A stretch of 64,000 nt of DNA from Benincasa hispida (GCF_009727055.1 NC_052354.1:55743373-55807372), one strand, 5' to 3'. Positions 11,490-23,111 are shown, counted from the stretch's first letter. Notes: generated from the letters alone by a model not told the origin. Numbers and translations are program-made.

Positions 11490-13990
11490 AGAGCATAAAT
11501 ATCGACAAGGCCCAACTTCCTTACACAATAATCAAAGCTTTGTCTCAGTAACCCTTTGTAAGTACATCAGCAACTTGTTGATTTGAAAGAATATAAGGGA
11601 TGCATATGTTTCCACTGTCCAACCTCTCTTTAATGAAGTGTCTGTCTATCTCTACGTGTTTAGTTCTGTCATGTTGAACCGGTTATTTGTAATACTGATG
11701 GCAGCTTTATTATCACAAAACAATTTCATCGGAAGCTTATTATCTTGTTGAAGATTTGATAATACTTTCTTCAACCAAATTTCTTCACAAATCCCTAGAC
11801 TCATGGCCCGATACTCAGCCTCAACACTACTTCTAGCAACAACTCCTTGTTTCTTACTTCTCCAGGTGACTAGATTGCCCCAAACAAACGTACAATACCC
11901 AGATGTCGATTTTCTATCAATAATAGACTCTGCCCAATCAGAATCAGTGTAGGCTTCAATAGATCGTTTATCGGTTTTTCTGAACATTAGGCCTTTACCA
12001 GGAGTTTCTTTCAGATATCGAAGGATACGTTCATATGATCCTCACAAGGAGCTTGCATAAACTGACTCACAGCACTTACTGCATAAGAAATATCAAGTCT
12101 TGTGTGAGACAAGTATATCAACTTCCCGGCTAACCGCTGATACCTTTCTTTATTAAGAGAAACTCTATCATTCTTATCACTGAGCTTCGCATTGTACTCT
12201 ACTGGTGTGTCAACAGGTTTACACCCAGTCCTACCTGTTTCTTTTAGCAAGTTCAAAGTATATTTTCGTTAAGAGACTGATATACCTTTTTTTGAGCGAG
12301 ACACTTCCATTCCTAGAAAGTATCTTAGCTTCCTGAGGTCTTTAATTTCAAACTCTCGGGTCATCTCTGTTTTGAGCCTCATGATCTCTGCATCATCATC
12401 CCCAGATAAAACAATGTCATCAAATAGACAATAAAAACAACTATCTTCCCTGATATCGATCTTTTTATAAAAAGAGTGTGATCATAATGCCTCTGAACAT
12501 ACCCCTGTGCTTTCACAAAAGTTGTGAACCTATCAAACCAGGCCCTTGGAGACTGTTTTAATCCGTATAGTGACTTCCTCAATCTACACACCTTGTTTCT
12601 GAATTGACTATACTTCCTCCTCAAGTTTCTCATTCAAAAAAGCATTTTTAACATCAAGTTGGTGTAGAGGCCAATCTTTATTCACAGCGACTGACAAGAG
12701 CACTTGGATAGTATTAAGTTTAGCCACAGGTGAAAAGGTTTCAGAATAATCCACTCCATAGGTTTGAGTAAAGCCTCTTGTAACGAGTCTAGCCTTGTAC
12801 CGGTCAATCGTCCCATCTGACTTGTATTTTATAGTAAACAGCCATTTACATCCAACTATCTTGTGCCCTTCAGGCAAAGCCACCGGTTCCCAAGTTCTAT
12901 TCTTCTCGAGAGCTCTTATTTCTTCCATAACAACAGACCGCCATTCTGGTTTTTTCATTGCAACACTTATGTCATTTGGAACCACCTTAGTGTCCAAACT
13001 AGAAGTGAATGCTTTGAACTCGGATGTCAGATTACTATACGGCATGTAACTATGCATAGGGTATTTAGTACATGAACGAGTGCCTTTCCTCAGAGCTATA
13101 GGAAGATCAACGATGCATCATGTTCTTTCACTTCTCCACGCTCCTCACCATGATCGACTATCTGTGTATCAGAAACTTCAATAGTATCCTCCACATCATC
13201 ATTAGCAAGAATCATTTCATTCTCTGCAGTTTCCCCTTCTGTCACACTTTCAGTATTATTGCTTTCTTCTCTCTTGTCTTGCCTGCCTTCATCAGTCTCC
13301 ATACATATATCAACATCATTAATTTCAGGAATATACATACCTGGACCTGATGACGGGTCTGACTTCTGCACTGGAGCCGGCAGTTCTGGTTCAACAGGTG
13401 ACATTGTTTCCTTCCTGAGATTCTTCCTATAGTAAGTTTTCCAAGGGACTTGGTTGGTAGGAAGGACCAAACTATCATGCTCAGAACTAGGGTTAGACAA
13501 GGTTTGAATGGACGTTGACCCTAAAGGAATAGTATAAGATGACCAGTTAGTCTCCTCATTTATGTTCTCCCCTTGAAGATGACTAATAGAGAAAAACGAT
13601 TGATCCTCGAGAAAGGTGACATCCATGGAGACATAGTACTTACGAGATGACGGGTGATAGCACTTATATCCACGTTGATGGAGTGGATATCTAACAAAAA
13701 CACACTTCTGAGCACGTGGAGTAAATTTTGTACGGTTTGGACCATGGGAGTGAACAAAAGCAACACAACCAAAAACCCGAAGAGGAACATCAAAGATCAA
13801 TCGAGTAGTTAGAAAGGACTCTTTAAACAATTCTAAAGGAGTATGAAGATTAAGAACGAGAGGGCATTCAATTAATGAGGTGGGCAGTAGTGAGAACCAC
13901 ATCTTCCCAAAGGTATGATGGAAGTGGTAGATAACATAAGGGACTGGGCTACTTCAACCAGCGACTTAGACTGAGAGGAGGGTTCGAACT
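11490..13990 (-). pseudogene. copia pol: integrase C-part, reverse transcriptase and RNase H
   Basis: From high to low coordinate the minus strand encodes the integrase C-terminal region (from about 13990), a linker, the reverse transcriptase ([35 protein letters not shown]) and an RNase H with AYTDSDWA and SSVEAEYRAM. Frames change at about 13096, 12620, 12422 and 12256. The change near 12422 falls in the YxDD active-site box, so the polymerase is inactive. Gag, protease and the integrase catalytic core are missing. The piece lies within the hAT element. Confidence 0.85.
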
Positions 13991-14149
13991 TTGAAGTTCG
14001 GACCGTTCGGCAAGGGCGAGCGAAGCGACTAAGTGAGACTGAGAGGAGGGTTTTCGTTTTCGTTTCGCGATGTGAGGGTGACTGGGCGAGGCCGAGGAAG
14101 GGCGACTGGCGAGGGTTTTCTATTTCTTCTCTCTTTTCAAGCTTTGTTT

Positions 14150-14154
<5 letters not shown>

Positions 14155-14191
<37 letters not shown>

Positions 14192-14200
14192 CATATATAT
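14155..14200. repeat. (TA)n microsatellite
   Basis: A TA dinucleotide run, with a second one at 14321-14350, in the right arm of the hAT element. They make hydrophobic-looking YIYIYI peptides in several frames, which are not genes. Confidence 0.9.
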
Positions 14201-14639
14201 AATAATGAGCGAGAGCAAGCGTCCGTCCGTGACTCCGTGGGGGCGTGGAGTCGTGGACTGTCAGGCCGGTGTCAGCGCGAAGGAGCGTCTATGGAGGCGT
14301 GGACCGGTTTTTTGCTTTGTATAATATATATATATATATATATATATTATATAATGCGAGCAACTCGAGAACCGATCTAGAATTTAATTTTTTAAAAATT
14401 TGTAACCCAATCCAATCCAAAATAAAATCTAACCCAATCCGTGTTAGATTGAGTAGTCTGGATTGTCGGGTTATCGGGTTTTGAACACTCTTGGTATGAA
14501 TTTCCAAAATTTCAAATGAATTTTACCATTCTCAAAACAAAAATTTCAAATTGATTGAAGAAAATGGTGGACAATTTCCCGACTAAATATGCAATTTACA
14601 CTTTATAGAAAATCGTGGACTTTGACAATGGTACGGAAT

Positions 14640-14790
14640 TGCCGTTTTTCTCTCCGCTCGTTGTTAGACCTGAAAATCTCAGTGTTAGGATTCGAACCAG
14701 GCCCAAGACTCAGGCGTGACCTCCAGGAAGAAAAGCTCATTCGGAATCGTCGCAACCATCTCGATATCCCATTCCCCAACTGTATGTTCA
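14640..14790 (+). other. possible exon or leader, unassigned
   Basis: A short stretch of mixed composition lies between a hAT element and AT-rich spacer. An open frame from the ATG at 14629 runs through LRRDLQEEKLIRNRRNHLDI and ends at a plausible donor, CCCAACT|GTATGTTC (about 14782). I do not recognise the peptide. It could be a 5' leader exon, a small gene, or chance. From here to 16096 I see no other gene. Confidence 0.2.
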
Positions 14791-14852
14791 TTCTCTTACT
14801 CGGTTATCTCAATTTCTTCGGTTTTATCGTGGATTTTGGAGCTCAAATTTGA

Positions 14853-16096
14853 ATGAAGTATGGAAAATTCAGTACTCTGCACGATTTAGATTTCTTATTC
14901 GATCTGATTCTGTCATCTCAGACTAATGAATCGTTATTAACTTTTGATAAATCTTCTTGTAAGCTGGGATCGATGGACATTTTACTAGAAAAAAAAAGCC
15001 ATGGCATTGTGGAGTTAACAATAGCACGTCTTCCTTCTGCAAATTCTTTTACGTAGAAACCAACACAACACATTAAACTTCAATTCAATTGAATCCAACT
15101 CAAATTAAAACATTTAACATTTCTTTGATAACCGATTGATTTTTAGTTTTTGAATTTGAATAAAAATAAATTTCGCTTGATTTTTTTTTAAAGTAGTTGT
15201 TTTAAGCTTAATTTTCAAAATCCTGTAATCAACGTGGCTTGAATTTGTTGGGTCTTCGGGTTCTTTAAACACCCCTAGCTTATCATGCATCGTGGAGTTA
15301 AATTTCGATGAAGCATGGCCAATTTGTTATTCTGCCATATTTTTATCTCCTTGTCATCACCAGACTTTAGGCTAGTTTTTAGGTTATGATAGTTTTACTT
15401 ATAAACCAGGATCATGGAAATTTTCTGGGAAAATGAAAATCGACATTGTTTTACGGAGAAGGATGCCTTGTTTCTGATCACGAAGTGGAAAATGCTTCAA
15501 GATATCCCAATTGCTCTTTTGTTCTTATTTCTTTCCATTTTGCATGTTTTCCCGATAATGTATTTGAAAGGATAAATGTACTCTATTTTGTTGACACAGT
15601 TTTTGTTAGATCACTAGTTTAATATGGTATCAGAGGAGGAGATCTCGTATTTGAATCCCCATGGCATAGTTTCCTGCATGCCCGATAAATATATTAAGTT
15701 CCCATGTACCCTTTTTGGCTTGGTTTCGTAATCAAGTCAGAGTTTTAATTTTAGCTCGCATACGAGGAGACAGGAGAGTCTTATAAAAGATTCAATGCAC
15801 CTTAACCCATTAAATTAAGGATTTTGTGATAGCGGCAATTTAACATGACTGGAAGTAAATTAGGTTCAATTATTGCCTGCTTTAAGTCATAGTTTGGTAA
15901 TAATTTGAAGATGTTGGAATTTGGGTCATGTATGTAGCCTGTGGTAGGAATCAGAAAGATGATGGAAGGCAATTTCTCGAAATATTCTATTTTGTGTATT
16001 CCTTGAAAAGTCCAGTCATCTTAGACGTTCTATGCGTTTGGCACATGCTTGGAGTAGTAGAGGAATTGTTGTAAGTAGCTTTCTTTCTGTACCCAA
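14853..16096. other. spacer without recognisable genes
   Basis: AT-rich single-copy-looking sequence. A phrase TGGTATCAGAGGAGGAGATCTCG at 15625-15650 resembles a repeat seen next to plant retroelement primer sites, but no LTR precedes it. Nothing coding is supported. Confidence 0.4.
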
Positions 16097-16543
16097 CCCT
16101 TGGCAGTGCATGGTCCGAAAAATCTCTTGGTTCGAATTTTTTGAGTTAAAGAAGGGATGGAGATTCAAACATCCAACTTCTAAGAATGTGAGCGATCCCT
16201 TGGCTAATTGTCATGTCGGCAATCCTCTCGGTTCTAATCATAGCGTTTTTCCTCTTTTATTTTTGGGTCTGTTTTTTATTTTTAATTTAATAACTATGGT
16301 GCCAAGAACATCTCTCCTAACATTATGCTCATGGGATATCCCTACCAATTCTTCGGAGGCTTCCAATCCAACTCTTATCAAGTTTTTAAGTTTTGAACAT
16401 GGAAGCTTCAACCTAGGACTTTGGAAGTATTTCATAATAGTCCAAACCCTTATAATTATAATTGTAGCCTGTTATAATGATAGAAGTTTATTTCTCTAAA
16501 TAAACCATCTTATAGGAGATCAATAAAGTCCATTCATCTCAGG

Positions 16544-16545
16544 TC

Positions 16546-16586
<41 letters not shown>
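16544..16586 (+). repeat. (CT)n microsatellite
   Basis: A CT run with one CC interruption within duplication copy A. The corresponding place in copy B (about 23404-23450) is a T/C-rich tract instead. Confidence 0.9.
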
Positions 16587-16587
<1 letters not shown>

Positions 16588-17500
16588 ACTCTCTCATTAT
16601 TTTATTTTTAAAGATCATATATTCAACAAATGGAGAGAAAAAAACAACCAAGAGGTTGGGTGGAGGGAACTTCAATTTGGCCCCCTGTTAAACCCTACAA
16701 ATTATCCCTAAATTGTGTTTTACACACTTGTTAAACCTACATACTTTCTTTCATTTTTACTCTGTCCTAGACTCCTAACTCTAATTTAGTCAACTAATAC
16801 TTTTACCTGAATAGAAGGCTATCACATGAGAAAAAAGTTATTAATATATTAATGACTAGGATGATTTGTGACCTTTAACTAAACCACAAGGACTATTTTG
16901 AAAATAAAAGGGATTATGCCAAAACTAAATTCAACCTATAGGGACTAAATTGAAACTAAGTCCAAACCTGAGAGATACTAAATTGAAAATTTTAAAACCA
17001 CAATGACCGAATAGAATTTTTAGCCCTACCATAGGGACCAAATGTAATTTGACCTAAAACCAATGGTTATATGCATAATTTCAAAAACATATCTCTTAGT
17101 TTCATTTGTAGCATGCTGACTGTTATATCAAATTCTTTCTTGTAAACAGGGTGTAGACCATAGTTTAGATCTATGAAATGCAATTACCACCGCTCTTTGT
17201 CATTGTGATCGTTCTGAAAAGGATGAAGTATAAGAAAGAGGAAGAGGAGGCAGTACTAGTGTTGAATGCTGAGTCAAATATCCTCTGTTAATGTAAGTTT
17301 ATATTGTTGTAAGAAGAATAGGATTAATTGGGTAATTAAGTAATTTCTAGGTTAATTCCCTTTTTACCCCACTTGTAATAAAACTCTATAAATAGGAACC
17401 TTCCCCTCTTATATCAAACACATTATTCATTCTAATAAAAGATCAACAATCTTGATTCTTGGAGAGAATTCTCCTTTTATCTCTTTTAGGCTACATCATT

Positions 17501-17512
17501 TGGTATCAGAGC
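17501..17512 (+). promoter_or_regulatory. primer-binding site of the short LTR element
   Basis: TGGTATCAGAGC, two bases after the left LTR, complementary to the 3' end of initiator tRNA-Met. Confidence 0.9.
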
Positions 17513-18422
17513 ATCCGTTTGGGCCAACATCGACTGCTGCCGGTGGAAGTCCGGGAAACTCTTGGTGATGTCAATCACAAGAGGGAGTTTTGTGAGTTGT
17601 GCTTGTTGCCAAACAACCCACATCTAATTAGGGGGAACCCTTGAAATTCCAAGAAAGAAAGAAGAAACCGAAAATTTATCAAGATTTTGCAAGAATGGAC
17701 TATTATCGATCAAAGGACGCCCAAGAAAAAAATCAGCTGTTGGTATAGGCAAGAAAATCAAATTTACTTCCAAAAACAATGCTGGAATTCTGACTCACGT
17801 GATTCAAAAGAAAAATTCCAACATACTAATTTTGCTCATGCTCGATTTTCTCAGAGAACCTACCATTATCCACATAGGAAATTTGATTCTAGTGATTCTA
17901 GTGACTCCAATAATGTTTCTAAGGCAGTTTGGGATGGAATAAGAAGACAACAATATCGAAAAAGGGCCCAATGATCCAATCAAACCCATTTTTCAAGAAA
18001 TCAACATAAAGATTAGGAGTTAGATGAATTAAAGAATCATCAATAACGGATTTTTACAGCCCAAAAAGAATGTTCAAGACTCAAAATCATTCTTTTGGTT
18101 ATGAAACACGATCAAGAAAATTAGTGAATTAGTCCTATACCCACTATGAGATTAAAACATATTCAAGAATCCAACAAAATGACTACTTTGATCCGGTAGT
18201 ATTGGAGGAAATAAATAAAACAACAAAAGAAATCCAACGTTCACGGGGAAAAATGACTCAACATATTGATCAACTATCAATTCATTTGCAAGAGTTCAAG
18301 AATGGATTGATTTCATAAACCGAAGAAAAAAATTAAAGGAATCATCGTTGGAAAATTTCCAAATAAAAAAATCTTGAAGATAAAATTGAAAAAAAAAAAA
18401 ACAAGAATTTGAAGATGTTGCT

Positions 18423-18848
18423 TTGGAAATAGTTTCAAGTGAAGAAGAAAAATCCAACGAAGACGATGAAAAAGAATTATCGAATACCGAGCAAGAATCG
18501 AGTAAGAACATCGACACATTGATTGCGTTGGAAATGGATCACCAAACTGTCGAAGAACTTGAAGCGAATGATAAAGAAGACATGATTCTTGAACAATTCT
18601 CTTTGGAAGGTGATTTTTTAGTGATTGGTTCTTTGACTACAGTTTTGAATGAGCTTGAAGGAAACATCTTTTTTGGGTTTATAGTCGATGGAGAAGTTCA
18701 TCTTTTGGTGGCAATATTGAATTTTTTGTCTCGAATTTATCCCTTTGATCATAATATTTTTGTTCAAAATGTAGGAGGTTGGTTTGGTCAGACTCCATTA
18801 AACAAGTTTATTTCGTTCCTTGTTTGCTTCATAAAATTTTTTTTTTAA
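18423..18848 (+). pseudogene. element-internal acidic open frame
   Basis: A 141-residue open stretch with a very acidic, Ser/Glu/Asp-rich first third and a hydrophobic, Phe-rich tail. The first methionine is not in a convincing context. It belongs to the internal region of the short LTR element. The acid part could be a shred of a gag-like protein and the tail is probably noncoding sequence near the polypurine tract. I do not recognise a domain and do not claim a function. Confidence 0.3.
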
Positions 18849-20300
18849 AACTCGAGGACGAGTTTTCTTTTTGGAGGGGTAGAAAGATGTAAGAAGAATA
18901 GGGGTTAATTGGGTAATTGGGTAATATTCTAGGTTAATTCCCTTTTGACCCCCACTTGTAATAAAACTCTATAAATAGGAATCTTCCCGCTTGTATCAAA
19001 CACATTATTCATTCTAATAAAAGATCAACAATCTTGATTCTTGGAGAGAATTCTCCTTTTATCTCCTTTAGGCTGCATCATATATCCTGACAAGTGAGAA
19101 CGATAATATCTTGTTCGTTATTTTGGAATACCACTTGAAATTGAATACCCTTTTTCTTGTGATTTGGTTGTAGGCTGATATTGTTTGTGTAGTATACCAA
19201 AGAACTTAATCAACTCATGAACAGCGAGTACTGAAATTGCAGTATGCATTTTTGTACCCATTGGACTTGAGGTAGAAAATTTCTCCCATCGATTTTCTGC
19301 AAATTGGTAAGCTTATATTAACATTGCCTATTTGCACTAGTTTGCTCCATTCTTGTGTCTTATCAGTGTTTTAAATCCTAAAATGGTATAGAGTTGAAAC
19401 GTGATGAAATTAAACGGTTAAGCTGTTTCAATATTTTGTTTTTCCTTTGCTTTTTGTTCGAATTTAATAACTCCATGAGTTATCCGAATCCCAATTACCG
19501 AAATGGGATATGTTATCAGGTATGAAGGCTCATCCCTGTTGTCATGTATAATAAAGCTATAAACCGCAAGGGCATTCCTGATATTGAAGCATCATATGGC
19601 CATGGATAACCATCGAATAAGGTGAAACAGGAAGAACATTTTAACTAATTGAATCAGTATAATTTGATGGGGCCTCTTTTCTTCATTTTTGGAACTTTTC
19701 TAGCAGATTCACGCTTCAATTATTTATTGAGAGATTCACGCTTCAATTATTTATTGAGAGCATCTGATCCTCCATAATCAGTAGATATGAAAAGCATTCT
19801 TCTTCTTCTTGCCTAGAATACTGACTTTAAGGTCCCTTTGCCTAGATTTTTTGCCTAGAATACTGACTTTAAGGTCCCTTTCTGTTTTCCAGATTTGGTG
19901 CAAAGCAGTTTACCAACAAGACATAACGACAAATTGTTGGTAAGCAATTTCGACTGTGGATGGGATCACTTTGAAGTAGTTTGCTTCCTCATCATCAGTA
20001 AGAGAAAGCTTCTTCCAACTATTGATTAGATTGTCATCCATTGGAAGGTCTTGAGAGCAGACTAGAAGGCTCTCACAAAACAAGGGGGAAACTCTCACGT
20101 AGAAGGGTAAAACTCTCACAGAATCTTGAGTAAAAAAACGAAATCAAACTGAAAAAGCCCTCCATCAAATGCTTTTTTTTTGTTAGTGAAGATATGTTTT
20201 CTATGTCGTTCTCGTTAAAAGTGAGATGGGACTATTTAGCACCTTCAAAAGTAGAACGGGTGTTGCAATGGGGACTGTTTAACTAATTGGTGGCAAAACT

Positions 20301-22052
20301 ATGTTCAATCTGAAATGGGTTTTATTACATTCAGTCGAAGACTGTAAGAACTTAAGGATCTTTAGACAAATTCATGCTCAACTGGTAACATCAGGATTAG
20401 TTTGCGATGACTTCGTCACAAGCAAAGTGATAGAATTCTTTGCTAATTTTGTTGAGTATGGTGATTATGCCTGTGATTATTTAAAACAAGGCAGCACTCG
20501 CTTAGGTTCATTTCCATTCAACTCACTGATTAATGGGTATGTTGGTGAATTGCCACAATTGGCGGTTTCAGTTTATAGAAGGATGGTGAGAGATGGGTTT
20601 GTGCCTGATATGTTTACTTTTCCAGTCCTTCTGAAAGCATGCTCTAACTTTTCAGGGAGCAGAGAAGGCAGACAGATTCATGGTGTGGTGGTTAAATTGG
20701 GGCTTTTGGCTGATCATTATGTGCAAAACTCACTGATTTGTTGCTATGGAGCTTGTGGGGATTTTTCTTGTGCAGGTAGAGTGTTTGATGAAATGCTTGT
20801 TCGAGACGTTGTTTCGTGGAACAGTTTGATATCTGGGTTCATGAAAGTAGGGCATTTTGATGAGGCCATTTCTTTGTTTTTTAGGATGGATGTGGAGCCA
20901 AGCATCGCAACTTTAGTCAGTGTGCTTGCTGCTTGTGCAAGAAAGGGAGACTTGTGTATGGGGAAGGGAATTCATGGTGTGATTGAGCGAAGGTTTAAGT
21001 TGAATTTAATACTAGGCAATGCAATGCTAGATATGTATGTAAAGAATGGATGTTTGTATGAAGCTAAGAAAATATTTGATGAACTCCCAACGAGAGATAT
21101 TGTGTCTTGGACTATCATGATCACTGGATTGGTGCAGAGTGACCATCCAAAAGAGTCCCTGGAACTGTTTTCAATGATGCGAACCTTGGGTATTAACCCT
21201 GATGCGATTATTTTAACTAGTGTTCTCTCTGCTTGTTCTAGCCTAGGAACTCTTGACTTCGGCACATGGGTCCATGAGTACATAAATCAAAGACGAATCA
21301 AATGGGATGTCCATATTGGAACTGCTATTGTTGACATGTATGCCAAATGTGGATGTATTGAAATGGCACTGCAAATCTTTTACAATATGCCTAAAAAAAA
21401 TACCTTCACTTGGAATGCCTTGTTATGTGGTCTGGCAATGCATGGACTTGTGTATGAAGCATTAAATCTTTTTGAAGTGATGATAAAATCTGGTGTCAAG
21501 CCTAACGAGGTAACATTTCTAGCGATTTTGACAGCTTGCTGCCATTCTGGTCTGGTCAACGAAGGGCGCAAGTATTTTAATAACATGAGTAGTCAACTTT
21601 ATAATTTGTTGCCAAAGTTGGAGCATTATGGATGCATGATTGATTTGTTCTGTCGAGCTGGACTTTTGGAGGAAGCTGTGGAGTTGGCAAGGACCATGCC
21701 AATGAAGCCTGATGTGCTTATCTGGGGAGTTCTACTAAATGCTTGCAAAACTGTTGGAAATGTTGATCTCTCTCATCACATACGAGATTACATCTTGGAA
21801 CTTGATCCAGAGGATAGTGGAGTCTTCGTGCTGCTGTCCAATATATCTGCTACTAATGAAAGATGGTCCGATGTGATTCGATTAAGGAGGTTGATGAAGG
21901 ATAGAGGTGTGGAAAAAGCACCCGGATCAAGTGTCATTGAGGTGGATGGTAAGGCTCACGAGTTTGTGGCTGGAGATATTAGCCACCTCCAAACTAAAGA
22001 AATTTACAAACTATTAAGCCTCATCAACTCTGTCTACCATGAAAGTCATTAG
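20301..22052 (+). CDS. PLS-class pentatricopeptide repeat protein, E/E+ subgroup
   Basis: An intronless gene of 583 residues, the usual form for plant PPR genes. These proteins bind organellar RNA one base per repeat, and the E-type members specify C-to-U editing sites in mitochondria or plastids. After an N-terminus containing RQIHAQLVTSGL, alternating P, L and S repeats run from about residue 70 to 465; examples are DMFTFPVLLKACSNF, RDVVSWNSLISGF, TAIVDMYAKCG and NTFTWNALLCGLAMHG. The E1/E2 region follows (about 466-540; VFVLLSNISATNERW), then a shortened E+ part (GSSVIEVDGKAHEFVAGD). There is no DYW deaminase domain, so a deaminase would have to act in trans. From memory the nearest Arabidopsis relative is At4g38010. 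No clear transit peptide was judged by eye. It stands alone, between the two copies of a noncoding duplication. Confidence 0.93.
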   Translation: MFNLKWVLLHSVEDCKNLRIFRQIHAQLVTSGLVCDDFVTSKVIEFFANFVEYGDYACDYLKQGSTRLGSFPFNSLINGYVGELPQLAVSVYRRMVRDGFVPDMFTFPVLLKACSNFSGSREGRQIHGVVVKLGLLADHYVQNSLICCYGACGDFSCAGRVFDEMLVRDVVSWNSLISGFMKVGHFDEAISLFFRMDVEPSIATLVSVLAACARKGDLCMGKGIHGVIERRFKLNLILGNAMLDMYVKNGCLYEAKKIFDELPTRDIVSWTIMITGLVQSDHPKESLELFSMMRTLGINPDAIILTSVLSACSSLGTLDFGTWVHEYINQRRIKWDVHIGTAIVDMYAKCGCIEMALQIFYNMPKKNTFTWNALLCGLAMHGLVYEALNLFEVMIKSGVKPNEVTFLAILTACCHSGLVNEGRKYFNNMSSQLYNLLPKLEHYGCMIDLFCRAGLLEEAVELARTMPMKPDVLIWGVLLNACKTVGNVDLSHHIRDYILELDPEDSGVFVLLSNISATNERWSDVIRLRRLMKDRGVEKAPGSSVIEVDGKAHEFVAGDISHLQTKEIYKLLSLINSVYHESH

Positions 22053-22983
22053 ATGCACCCGTTGTAGGTTGTTGGACCATTTACAGACATGTCTTTTGGG
22101 GAACAATTTCTAACCCTGTGTAGGCTGGATTATCTTGAAGTTCTTGGCCAGATGAAAAGGATGGGGATCCCTATCTTCATGTTTCATTTCAAAGGCTTCT
22201 AACAAGAGAAGGATATTCCAACTTTGCCATGAAGGCAGCAACTAAATCCAGAAAGCTCTTTGGAGTTTCAAGAGTCAAGGTTGGGTTGGAGTTTGAAGGA
22301 AGAACATCTGAAATATTTTTCAATAATAATTGGACAAAGTGGCAAATTAATTAGATGATTTCAGAAAGCAGCCAGCAGTTTTAGTTGATCAAGTGGAAGT
22401 CTTGCAGCAAGGTATGTGATTAATGATTTAAGTTGTGCAGTTGTTTCTTTTTAATTTCTCTCTAATCTTATATTCTAAAAAAATAACTTGAAATGAATAG
22501 CCATTCGAAGAATCTCATGGGAAAAGACATCAATATTTCATTTGATAGTTCTTGTTTAAAGCTTCTTCGATATGCGATCTTTCTTTTGGAAACAAAATAG
22601 TTATGCAACTTTCAGACAGGGTACAATTCCTAAACATAATTGAAAACGGGTACAAATTGTTATGCTACTTTTACTTTTTTCAACTTTCAACTCTGTTCAG
22701 AGTATCAAACTCTCTTCTGCGTCATTCCAAAAGAATGTCTCTCTTTTAATATCCTTCTTCCCATATACCTGCACCATGGAAGATTCATATTACAGTAAGG
22801 TCCCAAATACCACTCAGTATGGCAACTGATTAACTTTCCAACTTATATAGGTATAATTTAAAATTAAATTCCTAGGTATAAAAGTCACTTCAAGGAAAAT
22901 TTAGAGTCTCGGGCCGGCATGATGAAGATTTGATATGATTTGAAACAATGTCATTTGACAACCGAAACAATGTCATAAGATAA
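22053..22983. other. 3' flank of the PPR gene and spacer
   Basis: No coding sequence is supported. The first few hundred bases are probably the 3' untranslated region. Duplication copy B starts at about 22984. Confidence 0.4.
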
Positions 22984-23039
22984 TCCCTTGGCAGGGCATG
23001 ATCTGAAAAATCTCTTGGTTCTAATTTTTTGAGTTAAAG

Positions 23040-23111
23040 AAGGGATGGAGATTCAAGCATCTGACTTCTAAGGATGTGAGTAATGCCTTGACCAATTGAG
23101 CTATGCTCATG
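23040..23111 (-). mobile_element. tRNA-like SINE head (degenerate)
   Basis: The minus strand reads TGAGCATAGCTCAATTGG (tRNA A-box-like, TAGCTCAATTGG) and about 35 bases later GCTTGAATCTCC (a decayed B box of the GGTTCGAATC type). This is the look of a tRNA-derived SINE head or tRNA relic. The same stretch in copy A (16143-16220) has lost the A box. No cloverleaf or poly(A)-ended body could be confirmed, so a functional tRNA is not claimed. Confidence 0.45.

Larger units (their letters stand above)
10597..14493. mobile_element. hAT element carrying a copia fragment
   Basis: The left end begins TAGAGGTGACATGG and the right end is GAACACTCTTG, weakly matching inverted termini. GTATGAAT is duplicated exactly at 10589-10596 and 14494-14501, an 8-bp hAT target site. 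Both subtermini carry many GGGTTGGG / AACCCAA words (about 10610-10740 and 14400-14480). No hAT transposase is recognisable. A copia pol fragment (11269-13990) fills much of the inside. The flanks of the hAT read as one continuous AT-rich sequence once it is removed. Confidence 0.8.
17305..19080 (+). mobile_element. short non-autonomous LTR retrotransposon, complete
   Basis: Two LTRs of about 190 bp (17305-17498 and 18888-19080) enclose 1.39 kb. TATAT is duplicated at 17300-17304 and 19081-19085. A primer-binding site (TGGTATCAGAGC, 17501-17512) follows the left LTR and a purine-rich tract (GGAGGGGTAGAAAGA) precedes the right one. Each LTR holds CTATAAATAGGA, a TATA box. The inside encodes no reverse transcriptase, integrase or protease, only short open stretches, so movement would need proteins in trans. 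The layout of the 3' purine tract is gypsy-like. The right LTR lacks three bases at its start. Confidence 0.9.
16097..19797 (+). repeat. noncoding segmental duplication, copy A
   Basis: From CCCTTGGCAG to CATCTGATCCTCCATAAT, this segment matches 22984-25402 in the same order and orientation, base by base over long runs with point differences and small indels. The LTR element at 17305-19080 is an extra insertion within this copy. Near its right end, short local tandem duplications occur (GATTCACGCTTCAATTATTT doubled near 19705-19757; GCCTAGAATACTGACTTTAA doubled near 19812-19873). Confidence 0.85.

Noticed and set aside
14033..14507. Frames of 72-115 residues with YIYIYI segments
   Set aside because: Products of (TA)n microsatellites in the hAT right arm.
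15625..15650. TGGTATCAGAGG as a primer-binding site
   Set aside because: No LTR end precedes it and no element follows; the following bases diverge from the tRNA-Met complement.
20972..21586. Minus-strand frames opposite the PPR gene
   Set aside because: Shadows of the PPR coding strand, without independent features.
23040..23111. Functional tRNA gene
   Set aside because: A- and B-box-like words exist, but the B box is decayed, no cloverleaf could be drawn, and the paralogous copy has lost the A box; a SINE head or relic is likelier.
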